Source: JADKAV01 sp963769435 (GTDB lineage Bacteria > Actinomycetota > Actinomycetes > S36-B12 > UBA10799). From it: a stretch of 64,000 nucleotides of DNA. Shown here piece after piece: positions 35,919 through 44,507 of this stretch (positions are counted from its first letter, which is position 1; every line of letters begins with the position of its first letter). The notes under the pieces are model-generated. The model saw only the letters and a program-made list of their open reading frames with translations, did not search any database and was not told the DNA's origin. The translations under genes were made by a program, and so were the position numbers. The stretch spans positions 434,001 to 498,000 of the forward strand of contig CAVYLN010000002.1 in the NCBI GenBank assembly GCA_963769435.1. Direction: 5' to 3'.

Positions 35919-36653
35919 TCACGCGACGAGGGTGCCGACCTGCTCGGAGGCAGCAGCACGCCGGATGTTGCCCGGGGCCAAGAGGTCGAAGACCACCAGC
36001 GGCAGCCCGTTGTCGCGACACAGACTGATGGCCGTCGCATCCGCCACTTTCAGGTCCTGGGAAAGGACCATCGAGTGGGTCAAGCGGTCGTAGCGGGTGG
36101 CTGTGGGAGTCGTCCTCGGATCCGCGTCGTACACCCCGTCCACCCCGTTCTTGCCCATGAGTACCGCTTGGCACCCGATCTCGAGTGCACGCTGGGCGGC
36201 GCAGGAGTCGGTCGAGAAGTACGGGACGCCCAGACCCGCCCCGAAGATCACCACACGCCCCTTCTGCAGGTGGCGGATCGCTCGGCGGGGCACGTACGGC
36301 TCAGCCACCTGCCCCATGGCGATCGCGGTCTGCACGCGGGTCTCGACGCCTGCCTTCTCGAGGAAGTCCTGCAGGGCAAGGCAGTTCATCACCGTCCCGA
36401 GCATGCCCATGTAGTCCGCCCGGGCGCGATCCATCCCCCGCTCGGACAACTGCGCCCCGCGGAAGTAGTTGCCGCCCCCGATCACCACCGCGACCTCACG
36501 GCCGTCGGAGACGACCTGGGCGATCTGTTTGGCGATGGAGTCGACGACGTCGGGATCGACGCCGAGACCGGTGCCGCCGGAGAATGCCTCCCCGGACAGT
36601 TTCAGCAGGACACGCCCCCACCCGTGCGTCGGCGCCGACTCCCAACGCTTCAT
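35919..36653 (-). CDS. pyrH: UMP kinase PyrH
   Basis: PyrH phosphorylates UMP to UDP and is an amino-acid-kinase-family hexamer. The product (244 residues) has RVLLKLSGEAFSGGTGLGV near residue 14, VIGGGNYFRGAQL near residue 57, DYMGMLGTVMNCLALQ near residue 80 and GKNGVDGVYDADPR near residue 162. It ends at VGTLVA as in Streptomyces. It follows tsf after a few bases in the rpsB-tsf-pyrH operon. Its normal downstream partner frr is displaced. Confidence 0.97.
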   Translation of the reverse strand: MKRWESAPTHGWGRVLLKLSGEAFSGGTGLGVDPDVVDSIAKQIAQVVSDGREVAVVIGGGNYFRGAQLSERGMDRARADYMGMLGTVMNCLALQDFLEKAGVETRVQTAIAMGQVAEPYVPRRAIRHLQKGRVVIFGAGLGVPYFSTDSCAAQRALEIGCQAVLMGKNGVDGVYDADPRTTPTATRYDRLTHSMVLSQDLKVADATAISLCRDNGLPLVVFDLLAPGNIRRAAASEQVGTLVA

Positions 36654-36656
36654 ACC

Positions 36657-37490
36657 TCAGACCTGACCGACCTTGAAGCGGGCGAAGCGGGTCACCGCGA
36701 CACCGTTCTCCTTCAGGTAGGCGGCGATGGTCTTCTTGTTGTCCCGGACCCAGGGCTGCTCGAGGAGGCACACGTCCTTGAAGAAGCCGTTGACCCGGCC
36801 CTCCACGATCTTGGGCAGCGCCTGCTCCGGCTTGCCCTCCTCGCGGGACGTCTCCTCGGCGATCCGCCGCTCGTTGGCAACGACATCGGCGGGTACATCT
36901 TCGCGCGACAGGTACAGCGGTGACATCGCGGCGATGTGTTGCGCGACGTTCTTGCCGACTTCCTCATCGTCGGAATCGAGCTCCACCAAGGCACCCACGC
37001 TCGGCGGAAGTGCCGGGTCGTGCTTGTGCAGATAGACGGTCACATAGCCATCCTCGAACCGCTCGAAACGGCGGATCTCGATCTTCTCGCCCATGCTCAC
37101 GTTGGCCTCGTCCAGCAGTTGCTGGATGGTCTTGTCCGCCTCGAGTTCCAGACTCAGCAGTTCGCTCAGATCGGCCGGTTTCTTGGCAGCGACGAACGCG
37201 GACACATCCGCGGCGATCTGCTGGAAGGCCGGCGTCTTGGCCACGAAGTCCGTCTCGCAGTTCAACTCGAGCAGGACCCCGTGCTGCGTCCCCTCGATGT
37301 GGGAGGTCACCAGACCGTTCGAGGCGGTGCGCTCCGCGCGCTTGTTCACGCCCTTGGCACCCTTGACCCGCAGGATCTCGACAGCCTTGTCGAAGTCCCC
37401 TTCGGCCTCCTGCAGCGCGTTCTTGCAGTCCAGCATCCCCGCGCCTGTCATCTCGCGCAGGCGTTTCACATCAGCTGCACTCACAGCCAT
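36657..37490 (-). CDS. tsf: Elongation factor Ts
   Basis: EF-Ts is the nucleotide exchange factor of EF-Tu. The 277-residue protein starts with the UBA-like domain MAVSAADVKRLREMTGAGML, has CKNALQEAEGDFDKAVEIL, and the core LELNCETDFVAKTPAF near residue 75. The dimerisation and C-terminal modules follow, ending FARFKVGQV. Its ATG overlaps the corrected rpsB stop (ATGA), as expected for rpsB-tsf. Confidence 0.97.
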   Translation of the reverse strand: MAVSAADVKRLREMTGAGMLDCKNALQEAEGDFDKAVEILRVKGAKGVNKRAERTASNGLVTSHIEGTQHGVLLELNCETDFVAKTPAFQQIAADVSAFVAAKKPADLSELLSLELEADKTIQQLLDEANVSMGEKIEIRRFERFEDGYVTVYLHKHDPALPPSVGALVELDSDDEEVGKNVAQHIAAMSPLYLSREDVPADVVANERRIAEETSREEGKPEQALPKIVEGRVNGFFKDVCLLEQPWVRDNKKTIAAYLKENGVAVTRFARFKVGQV

Positions 37491-38504
37491 CAGTTGTTCT
37501 CCTCGTTCGTGGTGTCCTCAGCCGGCGTGGCTTCGACTTCAACGACCTCCTCGGCCACCGGGGCGGCTGCGGTCCTCAACGACCTCCTCGGCCACCGGCG
37601 TGGCTTCGACTTCAACGACCTCCTCGGCCACTGGGGCGGCTGCGGTCTCAACGACCTCCTCGACCACCGGCGCGGCTGCGGTCGGCGCCTCGTCGCTCTG
37701 CGCAGTCGCGCTCCCGGCGGCTTCGGCGACCTGCTCCTGCTGCGCCGCGGCCTGCTGTTCGAGCAGATCCCGCTCCCATTGCGGCATCTCCTCGGCGGTC
37801 TCGTCACCGGCGCCCGCCCGGGCGATCTTGCCCTCCGCCACCGCATCGGCGATCACGCGGGTCAGCAGTCCCACCGAACGGATCGCGTCGTCGTTGCCGG
37901 GGATGGGGTAATCGACGACATCGGGGTCGCAGTTGGTGTCCAGGATGGCCACGATCGGGATGCCGAGTTTCTGGGCCTCCGCGACGGCGATGTGCTCCTT
38001 GTTGGTGTCCACGATCCACACCGCGCTGGGAACCTTGGTCATGAAGCGGATGCCGCCGAGTGTGCGCTCGAGCTTGTCGCGCTCGCGGCGCAGCCCGAGG
38101 AGCTCACGCTTGGTCATGCCACTCGCGGCGACGTCGTCGAAGTCGATCTCCTCGAGTTCCTTGAGTCGCTGCAGACGCTGGTGGACGGTCTGGAAGTTCG
38201 TGAGCATGCCGCCGAGCCACCGCTCGTTCACATACGGCATCCCGACGCGCTGGGCTTGGGTGGCGACTGCTTCCTGCGCCTGCTTCTTCGTGCCGATGAA
38301 CAGGACCGTTCCGCCGTGGGAGACCGTCTCCTTGACGAACTCGTAGGCATTGTCCAGATAGCCGAGGGCCTGGTTCAGGTCGATGATGTAGATGCCGTTG
38401 CGGTCGGTGAGGATGAACCGCTTCATCTTGGGGTTCCAGCGACGGGTCTGGTGTCCGAAGTGGACTCCCGACTCCAGCATCTGGCGCATGGTCACTACTG
38501 CCAT
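37490..38504 (-). CDS. rpsB: 30S ribosomal protein S2 with long acidic tail, one frame break
   Basis: S2 sits on the head of the 30S subunit. The conserved part (residues 1-245) has RQMLESGVHFGHQTRRWNPK, DLNQALGYLDNAYEFV, GTKKQAQEAVATQA and WLGGMLTNFQT. A tail of about 90 residues follows, built from AAAPVAEEVVE and VEATPVAEEVVE repeats. Near 37572 one copy reads GAGGACCGCAGCC, whereas the parallel copy reads GAGACCGCAGCC. Removing that extra G lets the tail continue to EENN-stop, overlapping tsf. AAAGGAAA precedes the ATG. Confidence 0.95.
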
Positions 38505-38518
38505 GGGGATTTCCTTTC

Positions 38519-38534
38519 GTGCCGCATGCGGCAC
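38519..38534. repeat. 16-bp perfect palindrome upstream of rpsB
   Basis: GTGCCGCATGCGGCAC is fully self-complementary and lies about 15 bp before the rpsB start, in the likely leader. It could be a repressor site or form a leader stem involved in ribosomal protein autoregulation. The rest of the rpsB-M23 spacer (about 300 bp) shows no other clear feature. Confidence 0.5.
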
Positions 38535-38801
38535 TTGTCCAGTTTGCGCGTGCCGATCGGCGACCGACACCCTGACGCCGACCCCCTGCGTAGACCTATG
38601 CGGACTGGACTCAGGGGTCCCCTTGGTGCGAGCACTGTGGGGTATTCGGCGTGCGAATTTCGCCTCGTGTCCCCAGCACCTGGGCGCCGGATGACGAGAC
38701 GATGCCACCATTCTATCCGGAGCTTGTGGACGGCCGCCGACGGTACTCACAGATACTCGCGGCAGACCCGGATCCGACCGCCGGCGCGGTCCAATAGCAC
38801 C

Positions 38802-39263
38802 ATGCTCCCCTCACTGCTGATCACCGCGTGCCTGGCATCCCCGGTATCCCTGGCACAGCCCCTCCCGCCGGTCACACCGGCGGTGATTGCGCTGCCCTTC
38901 AAGGGTGCGGCCGCGAACTGGTTGCCGGCCCATCGCGGCGTCGACCTGGTGGCCGCTGCGGGCCAGTCGATCACGGCACCGGTGAAAGGCCGGATCGTGT
39001 TCGCTGATCGAGTTGCCGGACGGGCAGTGGTCGTACTGCGGACCCACGCCGCCCGTTTCACCTTCGAACCCGTCGCCGCCGCGCCACCGGTCGGCACGCG
39101 CGTCCGGACAGGTGCACCGATCGGGCGACTGGCCCAGGGAGGGCACTGCGACGGACGTTGCCTGCACTGGGGCGCGAAGGTCGATGGTCAATACGTCGAC
39201 CCGATGTCCTTCCTGCGGAGGTCGCAGCCGGTACTGAAGCCGGTCTGGAGCAGTCGGCGGTGA
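38802..39263 (+). CDS. Secreted M23 (LytM-type) peptidase domain protein
   Basis: A 153-residue exported protein: signal peptide MLPSLLITACLASPVSLAQP, then one LytM fold. The first zinc motif HRGVDL (HxxxD) near residue 44 and the C-terminal LHWGAKVDGQYVDP are present. The usual HxH reads CLH here, so the first histidine is replaced by Cys, as is seen in some actinobacterial homologues. It may bind or cleave peptidoglycan cross-links. This small M23 protein next to rpsB and whiG is conserved in Streptomyces-like genomes. The frame is open far upstream, but that part is antisense to rpsB and tsf. Confidence 0.85.
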   Translation: MLPSLLITACLASPVSLAQPLPPVTPAVIALPFKGAAANWLPAHRGVDLVAAAGQSITAPVKGRIVFADRVAGRAVVVLRTHAARFTFEPVAAAPPVGTRVRTGAPIGRLAQGGHCDGRCLHWGAKVDGQYVDPMSFLRRSQPVLKPVWSSRR

Positions 39264-39287
39264 CCGGATGGATCCGTCCAGCGCCGG

Positions 39288-40010
39288 CTACCCGGAGGTG
39301 TGCGACCTGGTACGGACCTCAGGCAGGCCCGTCAATTCCGAACTCCGGAACAGAGCCAGTCCAGTCGGCGCGATCTCCACCAGACTCAGGGTGATCATCA
39401 GACCGCTGACCACTGCCAGGAGGGCGGCGACCCGAGAGGGGTCGAGCGTTCCGGCCAGGAACAGCACGGAGGCAGCGCCGATCACCTCGCCTGCCGTGGC
39501 GACACTCGTGTACCAGAACGCCCGGGTACGAGAGCCACCCGCCGCGATGACCGGCGCCGACACGGCAATGCCTTCGGGCACGTTGTGCAGCCCGACGGCG
39601 ACCGCGGTCACCACCCCGGTCTCCACCGAGAGCAGAGCGGCTGCCGCCGTGGCCGCGCCCTCGGGGACGTTGTGCAGGCCGATCGCGACCGCGATCAGTC
39701 CCGCACTGAGCAGGAGTCTCGAACGATTCGGTCCCATGACCCGGGTCAGCCACCGCAGGGCGAGCACGATCGCCGCGCCCAGTGTCGCCCAGGCAAGTGC
39801 GGTGACCAGGGGCATTCCGCTGCGCACCGCGGCGGGCAGGAGTTCCCCGCCGCTGATCACGACCATGGCCCCCGCCACGAGCAGCAACATCAGACCGAAG
39901 GCGCGCGGCGACCAATGCCTGCCGCTGCTGGCGATCGCCCAGCCGACCATCGTCGTCGACGCGGCGAGCGTCGCGAGCAGGAAAGCCGGCCATGCGGACA
40001 TCACTTTCAC
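39288..40010 (-). CDS. ZIP family divalent metal transporter (ZupT/GufA-like)
   Basis: A 240-residue protein with about eight hydrophobic helices and the paired metal-site motifs GLHNVPEGAAT (near residue 113) and GLHNVPEGIAV (near residue 140). These are the helix IV and V signatures of ZIP transporters, which bring Zn2+, Fe2+ or Mn2+ into the cytoplasm. A GTG start with GGAG upstream was used; an ATG three codons later is also possible. It lies 62 bp downstream of whiG on the same strand. Metal preference cannot be read from sequence. Confidence 0.9.
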   Translation of the reverse strand: MKVMSAWPAFLLATLAASTTMVGWAIASSGRHWSPRAFGLMLLLVAGAMVVISGGELLPAAVRSGMPLVTALAWATLGAAIVLALRWLTRVMGPNRSRLLLSAGLIAVAIGLHNVPEGAATAAAALLSVETGVVTAVAVGLHNVPEGIAVSAPVIAAGGSRTRAFWYTSVATAGEVIGAASVLFLAGTLDPSRVAALLAVVSGLMITLSLVEIAPTGLALFRSSELTGLPEVRTRSHTSG

Positions 40011-40072
40011 GGTACTCCGTTCGCCGAGGCAGCCTCAGAGCCAATGAAGCGGCGCGAAGGAACCCGCAGGCC

Positions 40073-40912
40073 TCACAACCCGATCTGTGTGAGGCGCGCA
40101 CGCAGGTCGAGCAAGGACTTGCTGTGGATCTGGCTCACGCGGCTCTCCGTCACTCCGAGCACCGAGCCGATCTCTGCCAGGGTCAAGCGCTCGTAGTAGT
40201 ACAACGTGAGCACGACCTTCTCGCGCTCCGGCAGTTCCCCGATCTGTTCGGCGAGCAGGACCTTCATCTCCTCGGTCTCGTACTCGGCCTCCGGATCCGG
40301 TGCGCGGGGGTCCTCCAGAAGATCTCCCAGCGTCATCTTGTCCCCGCGGTCCGATCCACCATGTGTGACCTCGTCGAGCGCAACCATGTTCGTGATGCTC
40401 ACCTGACTCATCAACTTGGCCAGTTCGGCACGGGTGAGCCCCATCCGGTCGGCGAGCTCGTCCTCACTGGGAGCACGTCTCAGCTCGGCCTCCAACTCGG
40501 CGTGCGCCCGTTCCAGCGTCTTCGCCTTCGCCCTCACCGAACGCGGGACCCAGTCCAGCGACCGCAACTCGTCGATGATCGCGCCCCGGATGCGGTTGAT
40601 GGCGTACGTCTCGAACTTGATCTTGCGCTCGAGATCGAACTTGTCGATGGCGTCGATGAGCCCGAACATCCCGTAGGACACCAGGTCGGCGGACTCGACG
40701 CTGTTGGGCAGACCCGATCGAACCCGTCCTGCCACGTACTTGACCAGGGGGGCGTAGTGCACGATCAGACGATCCCGGTCGGCGCGGTCCGCGTGGTCCT
40801 TGTAGTCCTGCCAGATCTTCGTCAGCGCAGCCGCGTTGGCGGCCGCCTCCTGCTCGGCGATCGACGCTTCGTCGAGGACATCGGAGTCAGGCACGGGGGT
40901 GCGCATTCTCAT
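40073..40912 (-). CDS. whiG: RNA polymerase sigma factor, WhiG/FliA family
   Basis: A 279-residue alternative sigma-28-type factor. Region 2 is clear (LIVHYAPLVKYVAGRVRSGL, then GMFGLIDAIDKFDLER and IKFETYAINRIRGAIIDELR). Region 3 has LDWVPRSVRAKAK. Region 4 carries LPEREKVVLTLYYYERLTLA and LGVTESRVSQIHSKSL. Context (rpsB-M23-whiG-xerC-dprA) matches Streptomyces whiG, which controls early sporulation; FliA homologues control flagellar genes. Which role it has here is open. Its start overlaps the end of xerC. Confidence 0.9.
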   Translation of the reverse strand: MRMRTPVPDSDVLDEASIAEQEAAANAAALTKIWQDYKDHADRADRDRLIVHYAPLVKYVAGRVRSGLPNSVESADLVSYGMFGLIDAIDKFDLERKIKFETYAINRIRGAIIDELRSLDWVPRSVRAKAKTLERAHAELEAELRRAPSEDELADRMGLTRAELAKLMSQVSITNMVALDEVTHGGSDRGDKMTLGDLLEDPRAPDPEAEYETEEMKVLLAEQIGELPEREKVVLTLYYYERLTLAEIGSVLGVTESRVSQIHSKSLLDLRARLTQIGL

Positions 40913-41801
40913 AGGCAGACCGCAGACGATCGGCGGACACGTGGGTGTAGATCTGGGTACTCGCGAGACTCGCGTGCCCCAACATCTGCTGGACGTACCG
41001 CAGATCCGCTCCTCCTTCCAGGACGTGGCTGGCCATGCTGTGCCGGAGCCCGTGCGGAGCCAGTTCCGGGAGGTCGGGGAAGGCGGCAGTGGCCGCGTGC
41101 ACCACTCGGCGCGCGACGCGCACGTCGAGGCGTGCTCCCCGGCTGCCCACCAGCAGGGCGGGTTCATCGGCGCATGCGACCTCGGTTCTGGCGACCAGCC
41201 AGCGATCCACCGCCCGGATCGAAGAGGCGGTCAGCGGGACGACCCGCTGCTTGGCGCCTTTGCCCAACACCCGCACGGTGCGGTGCTCGCGATCGAGGTC
41301 GTCGAGATCCATCGAGCACAGTTCGCTGATCCGCAGTCCGCTGCCGTAGAGCAACTCCACGATCGCCACGTCCCTGATGGCCATCGGATCATCGGCCACC
41401 CGGGCGAGCGTGTCCAACGCCTCGTTGAGCCGCACGCTGTCGGCCACCTGCGGCAGGTCGTTGGTGACCCGTGGCGTGCGCAGCCGGAGTGTGGGATCAG
41501 TCTCGAGCAGGCCCTGGCGCACAGCCCAGTGCGCGAAGCACCGCACACTGGCCATCCGCCTGGCCACGGTGGCCGACCCCACTCCCCGTTCGCGCGCCCG
41601 GCTGAGCCACCCACGGATGTCCGCCGTCGTCAGTGACCCCTGCTCCAGGTCCTTCAGGAGGTCCTCGACATCGCGGCGATAGGCAGTGACCGTGTGCTGT
41701 GAGAATCCCCGTTCCGCGATCATGTACTCGGCGAATCCAGGGATGGCAGCCACCAGTTCCGGGAGTCCCGTCCCGGCTAGGTCGGTCGGCTGAGTGGGCA
41801 C
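40887..41801 (-). CDS. xerC: Tyrosine recombinase XerC
   Basis: XerC resolves chromosome dimers at dif with a partner recombinase. The N-terminal SAM-like DNA-binding domain has FAEYMIAERGFSQHTVTAYR near residue 18. The catalytic domain has the first Arg in GSGLRISELC, HGLRHSMASH (HxxR), LGHASLASTQIYTHV (His/Trp position and nucleophile Tyr). The GTG start follows the family N-terminus; upstream codons are also open. The length of 304 residues and the whiG/dprA context mark it as the housekeeping recombinase and not a phage integrase. Confidence 0.92.
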   Translation of the reverse strand: MPTQPTDLAGTGLPELVAAIPGFAEYMIAERGFSQHTVTAYRRDVEDLLKDLEQGSLTTADIRGWLSRARERGVGSATVARRMASVRCFAHWAVRQGLLETDPTLRLRTPRVTNDLPQVADSVRLNEALDTLARVADDPMAIRDVAIVELLYGSGLRISELCSMDLDDLDREHRTVRVLGKGAKQRVVPLTASSIRAVDRWLVARTEVACADEPALLVGSRGARLDVRVARRVVHAATAAFPDLPELAPHGLRHSMASHVLEGGADLRYVQQMLGHASLASTQIYTHVSADRLRSAYENAHPRA

Positions 41802-41911
41802 TCCGTCAGCCTGCCTGCCCCACACACCGTGAGTCAAACGGACTCCGGCCGCAAGCCGTTCCCGACGGTCGGCACGTGTGGTGGGTCGCGAGCGCCGGGC
41901 GGTCACCCCGG

Positions 41912-42727
41912 TCAGGGCTGTGGCATCGTCAACTCGCAGAGGTCGGCTGCCCCCAGCAGCAGCACCGCCCACCCCTCGGCGATGGCGCGGTGCACACCCG
42001 CGGACGTGGCAGCATCGATGCGGCCCGGGACCCCGAGCACCAGGCGGCCGAGGTCTGCCGCGGTGCGACCTGTGTTGAGTGCCCCCGAGCGCTCAGCAGC
42101 CTCGACCAGCACGGTGGTGCCCGCCATTGCCGCGATCAGACGGTTCCGGTGCAGGAAACCGGATCGGGTCAGCCGTACGCCGGGCGGATACTCCCACGCC
42201 ACGGCCCCTTTGCGCGCCGCCGCTTCGAAGAGTTCTCCGTGTTCGTCCGGATACACCCTGCCTGCGCCGCCGGCGGCAATCACCACCGTGCTCCCACCGG
42301 CCTGCAGCGCCCCTCGGTGTGCACAGGCGTCGATTCCCGCCGCGCCGCCGGAGACCACCGTCGACCCACCGTGTACTACGGCGGCGGCCATCGACTCCGC
42401 CACTTGTCGCCCATACCCGCTGCAGGCACGCGATCCCACCATCGCAACGGTCCTCCGGGTGTCCACGGGTAGGTCTCCGCGCACCCACAGCAGCAGCGGC
42501 GCAGCATCTCCCAACGATCGAAGTCCCTGTGGCCAGCCCTCGTCGCAGTCCTGGATTATGCGTCCACCCGAGGTGAGCCAATCCCGACCCAGGGACTCTC
42601 CGGCAGCCAGGACCGAATCGTCTCCGACGATGTTCGCCGCGAGTTCTGGCGCGTCGATGCTCTGTAGATGACCACGTTCGCGTCCGGCGGCGCTGAGAAC
42701 GATCAAGGCGGCGAGACATCGATCCAT
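41912..42727 (-). CDS. dprA: DNA-processing protein DprA
   Basis: DprA protects incoming single-stranded DNA and loads RecA in transformation. The Rossmann-like domain is clear: VAMVGSRACSGYGRQVAESM near residue 95, VSGGAAGIDACAHRGAL near residue 125 and FLHRNRLIAAMAGTTVLVEA near residue 193, then SGALNTGRTAADLGR and VPGRIDAATSAGVHRAIAEG. At 271 residues it is shorter at the N-terminus than most DprA proteins, and no good ribosome-binding site precedes the ATG. It follows DUF2469 after 57 bp, without the yraN and comM genes usually found between them. Confidence 0.9.
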   Translation of the reverse strand: MDRCLAALIVLSAAGRERGHLQSIDAPELAANIVGDDSVLAAGESLGRDWLTSGGRIIQDCDEGWPQGLRSLGDAAPLLLWVRGDLPVDTRRTVAMVGSRACSGYGRQVAESMAAAVVHGGSTVVSGGAAGIDACAHRGALQAGGSTVVIAAGGAGRVYPDEHGELFEAAARKGAVAWEYPPGVRLTRSGFLHRNRLIAAMAGTTVLVEAAERSGALNTGRTAADLGRLVLGVPGRIDAATSAGVHRAIAEGWAVLLLGAADLCELTMPQP

Positions 42728-42784
42728 GTATCGATGGTGATGCCGCTCAGCCGCACCGTGGGCGAACCCAGCCGGATCTGTGGA

Positions 42785-43090
42785 TCACGCCGAGGAGTTG
42801 TCCCCAACCGGGAGGTCCTCGACGTTGACATCCTTGAAGGTCAGGATCCGCACCGAACGGGCGAACCTCCCCTGCCGGTACATGTCCCACACCCACACAT
42901 CCCGCAGGTGCACCTCGAAGAAGACCTCACCGCCGTCGGTGGACCTGACCTGGACATCGACATCGTTGGCGAGGTAGAACCGCCGCTCCGTCTCCACGAC
43001 GTGACGGAACATCCCGACCACGTCGCGATATTGCCGATAGAGGTCGAGTTCGACCTCACTCTCATAACGTTGCAGGTCGTCGACGCTCAT
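42785..43090 (-). CDS. DUF2469 family protein
   Basis: A 101-residue protein conserved downstream of rnhB in Actinobacteria. Recognisable features are MSVDDLQRYESEVELDLYRQ, YRDVVGMFRHVVETERRFYL and FFEVHLRDVWVWDMYR with the C-terminal VRILTFKDVNVEDL. Function is not known. It overlaps rnhB by 4 bp and so is translationally coupled to it. Confidence 0.92.
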   Translation of the reverse strand: MSVDDLQRYESEVELDLYRQYRDVVGMFRHVVETERRFYLANDVDVQVRSTDGGEVFFEVHLRDVWVWDMYRQGRFARSVRILTFKDVNVEDLPVGDNSSA

Positions 43091-43740
43091 GCGGCTCCCT
43101 CTCGAATGGCTCGGCGCACGGTGATGAAACGGTGGCGGTGGACATCCGACGGACCGTACTGCTGAAGGGTCCGACGGTGCATGGTGGTGGTGTATCCCTT
43201 GTGCTCGTCGAAACCGTACTGCGGGTACTCGTGGTGCAGATCGACCATGTGGCGATCACGAGCACATTTGGCCAGAACACTCGCCGCCGCGATCGATGCC
43301 GACACCTGGTCACCCTTCCACACCCCGAGCTGCGGACGGCCGAGACCACCGGGCACGAATCCGTCGCACAGCGCATAGTCCGCCGCCGGGTCGAGGCGCT
43401 GCCAGGCCCTCCGGAACGCGATCAGGTTCGCCTGATGAAGACCAACCCGGTCGAGTTCCTCGACATCGACCGAAACCACGGCGTAGGCGACGGCCGAACG
43501 CTTGATCCGGGCCTCCACCCGCTCCCGCACGACCGGAGTAAGCAACTTCGAGTCGGCGAGTTCGCTGATGCGGGTGGTGTCGGCCAAGACCACGGCGGCC
43601 GCGTAGAGCGGACCTGCGCATGCTCCCCGCCCCGCCTCGTCCAGTCCCGCCACGCGTGGGAAACCCGCTCGCCGAACCGCGTTGTCGAACGCATACGGTC
43701 CGGCCCCCTTGCGGGGCACGGAGACACGGGGACCCACCAC
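43087..43740 (-). CDS. rnhB: Ribonuclease HII
   Basis: RNase HII removes ribonucleotides from DNA and RNA primers. The 217-residue protein has the active-site region VAGLDEAGRGACAGPLYAAA near residue 30, SKLLTPVVRERV, and the third acidic cluster in YALCDGF, with KGDQVSASIAAASVLAKCAR following. The C-terminal GFDEHKGYTTTMHRR is typical. It lies between lepB and DUF2469 on the same strand. Confidence 0.96.
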   Translation of the reverse strand: MVGPRVSVPRKGAGPYAFDNAVRRAGFPRVAGLDEAGRGACAGPLYAAAVVLADTTRISELADSKLLTPVVRERVEARIKRSAVAYAVVSVDVEELDRVGLHQANLIAFRRAWQRLDPAADYALCDGFVPGGLGRPQLGVWKGDQVSASIAAASVLAKCARDRHMVDLHHEYPQYGFDEHKGYTTTMHRRTLQQYGPSDVHRHRFITVRRAIREGAA

Positions 43741-43808
43741 AGTCCAACCCTAAGCGCATCCCGCGCGGATCGGCCTACGCCCTGCAACCAGGGCGCGCGC
43801 GTGTCCGG

Positions 43809-44507
43809 CTACTTCGACTGATCGTCGAGGCGGGGGTCGTCGAAAGGAACCGCAGGAACCGGGTGCGTGCTGAACGCCGAGAACGGCCACACGGTGAGAA
43901 CCACCCGGCCCACGACGTTCTCCTCCGGTACCGTGCCCAGGTCCTGATCGAGGTGATAGCGCGAGTCCGCGGAGGCGTTGCGGTTGTCACCCATCACGAA
44001 GATCCGGCCCTCCGGAACCGTGACGTCGAACCGCACGTCGTCGCTGGTGCGCCCCGGCTTCACGTACGGCTCGGTCAGTGGCACCCCGTTGAGGACGATC
44101 CTGCCATCGGGGCTGCAGCAGCGGACATGGTCACCGCCGACCCCGATCACCCGCTTGACCAGATCGTCGCCGGTGTTGCTGGGAAGCAGGCCGACCCACT
44201 CGAGGACTCCCGCAACACCGCCAGGGGATTTCTTCTGGACGTCGTCGAGCCACTCGCCGGGATCACGGAAGACAACGATCTCTCCGCGGTCGACGCCGCC
44301 GAACCTGGTGGACAACTTGCTCGCCAGGATCCGGTCGTTGGGCATCAGCGTGTTCTCCATCGACTGGCTCGGCACGTAGAAGGCCTGGACGATGAACGTG
44401 CGGACGACGAACGACAGCGCGAGCGCGACCACCAGGATGATGACGATCTCTTTGAGGAACCGCCATAGCGCCATGCCCGCGCCGCTGGACGTGGGGGTGT
44501 CGGTCAC
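43809..44507 (-). CDS. lepB: Signal peptidase I
   Basis: LepB cuts signal peptides from exported proteins at the outer face of the membrane. A single N-terminal helix (FLKEIVIILVVALALSFVVR) is followed by VPSQSMENTL with the nucleophile Ser, LVKRVIGVGGD with the catalytic Lys, and the box E motif GDNRNASADSR. It has 232 residues. It overlaps rplS by 4 bp, the conserved rplS-lepB-rnhB arrangement. Confidence 0.95.
   Translation of the reverse strand: MTDTPTSSGAGMALWRFLKEIVIILVVALALSFVVRTFIVQAFYVPSQSMENTLMPNDRILASKLSTRFGGVDRGEIVVFRDPGEWLDDVQKKSPGGVAGVLEWVGLLPSNTGDDLVKRVIGVGGDHVRCCSPDGRIVLNGVPLTEPYVKPGRTSDDVRFDVTVPEGRIFVMGDNRNASADSRYHLDQDLGTVPEENVVGRVVLTVWPFSAFSTHPVPAVPFDDPRLDDQSK

Noticed and set aside
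36936..39263. Very long open frame on the plus strand across tsf, rpsB and the M23 gene
   Set aside because: Only the last 153 codons look like protein (the M23 gene). The rest is antisense to tsf and rpsB and reflects high GC.
40887..41801. Tyrosine recombinase as a phage or island integrase
   Set aside because: Length, motifs and the whiG-dprA context are those of XerC, and no attachment-site repeats or tRNA lie nearby.
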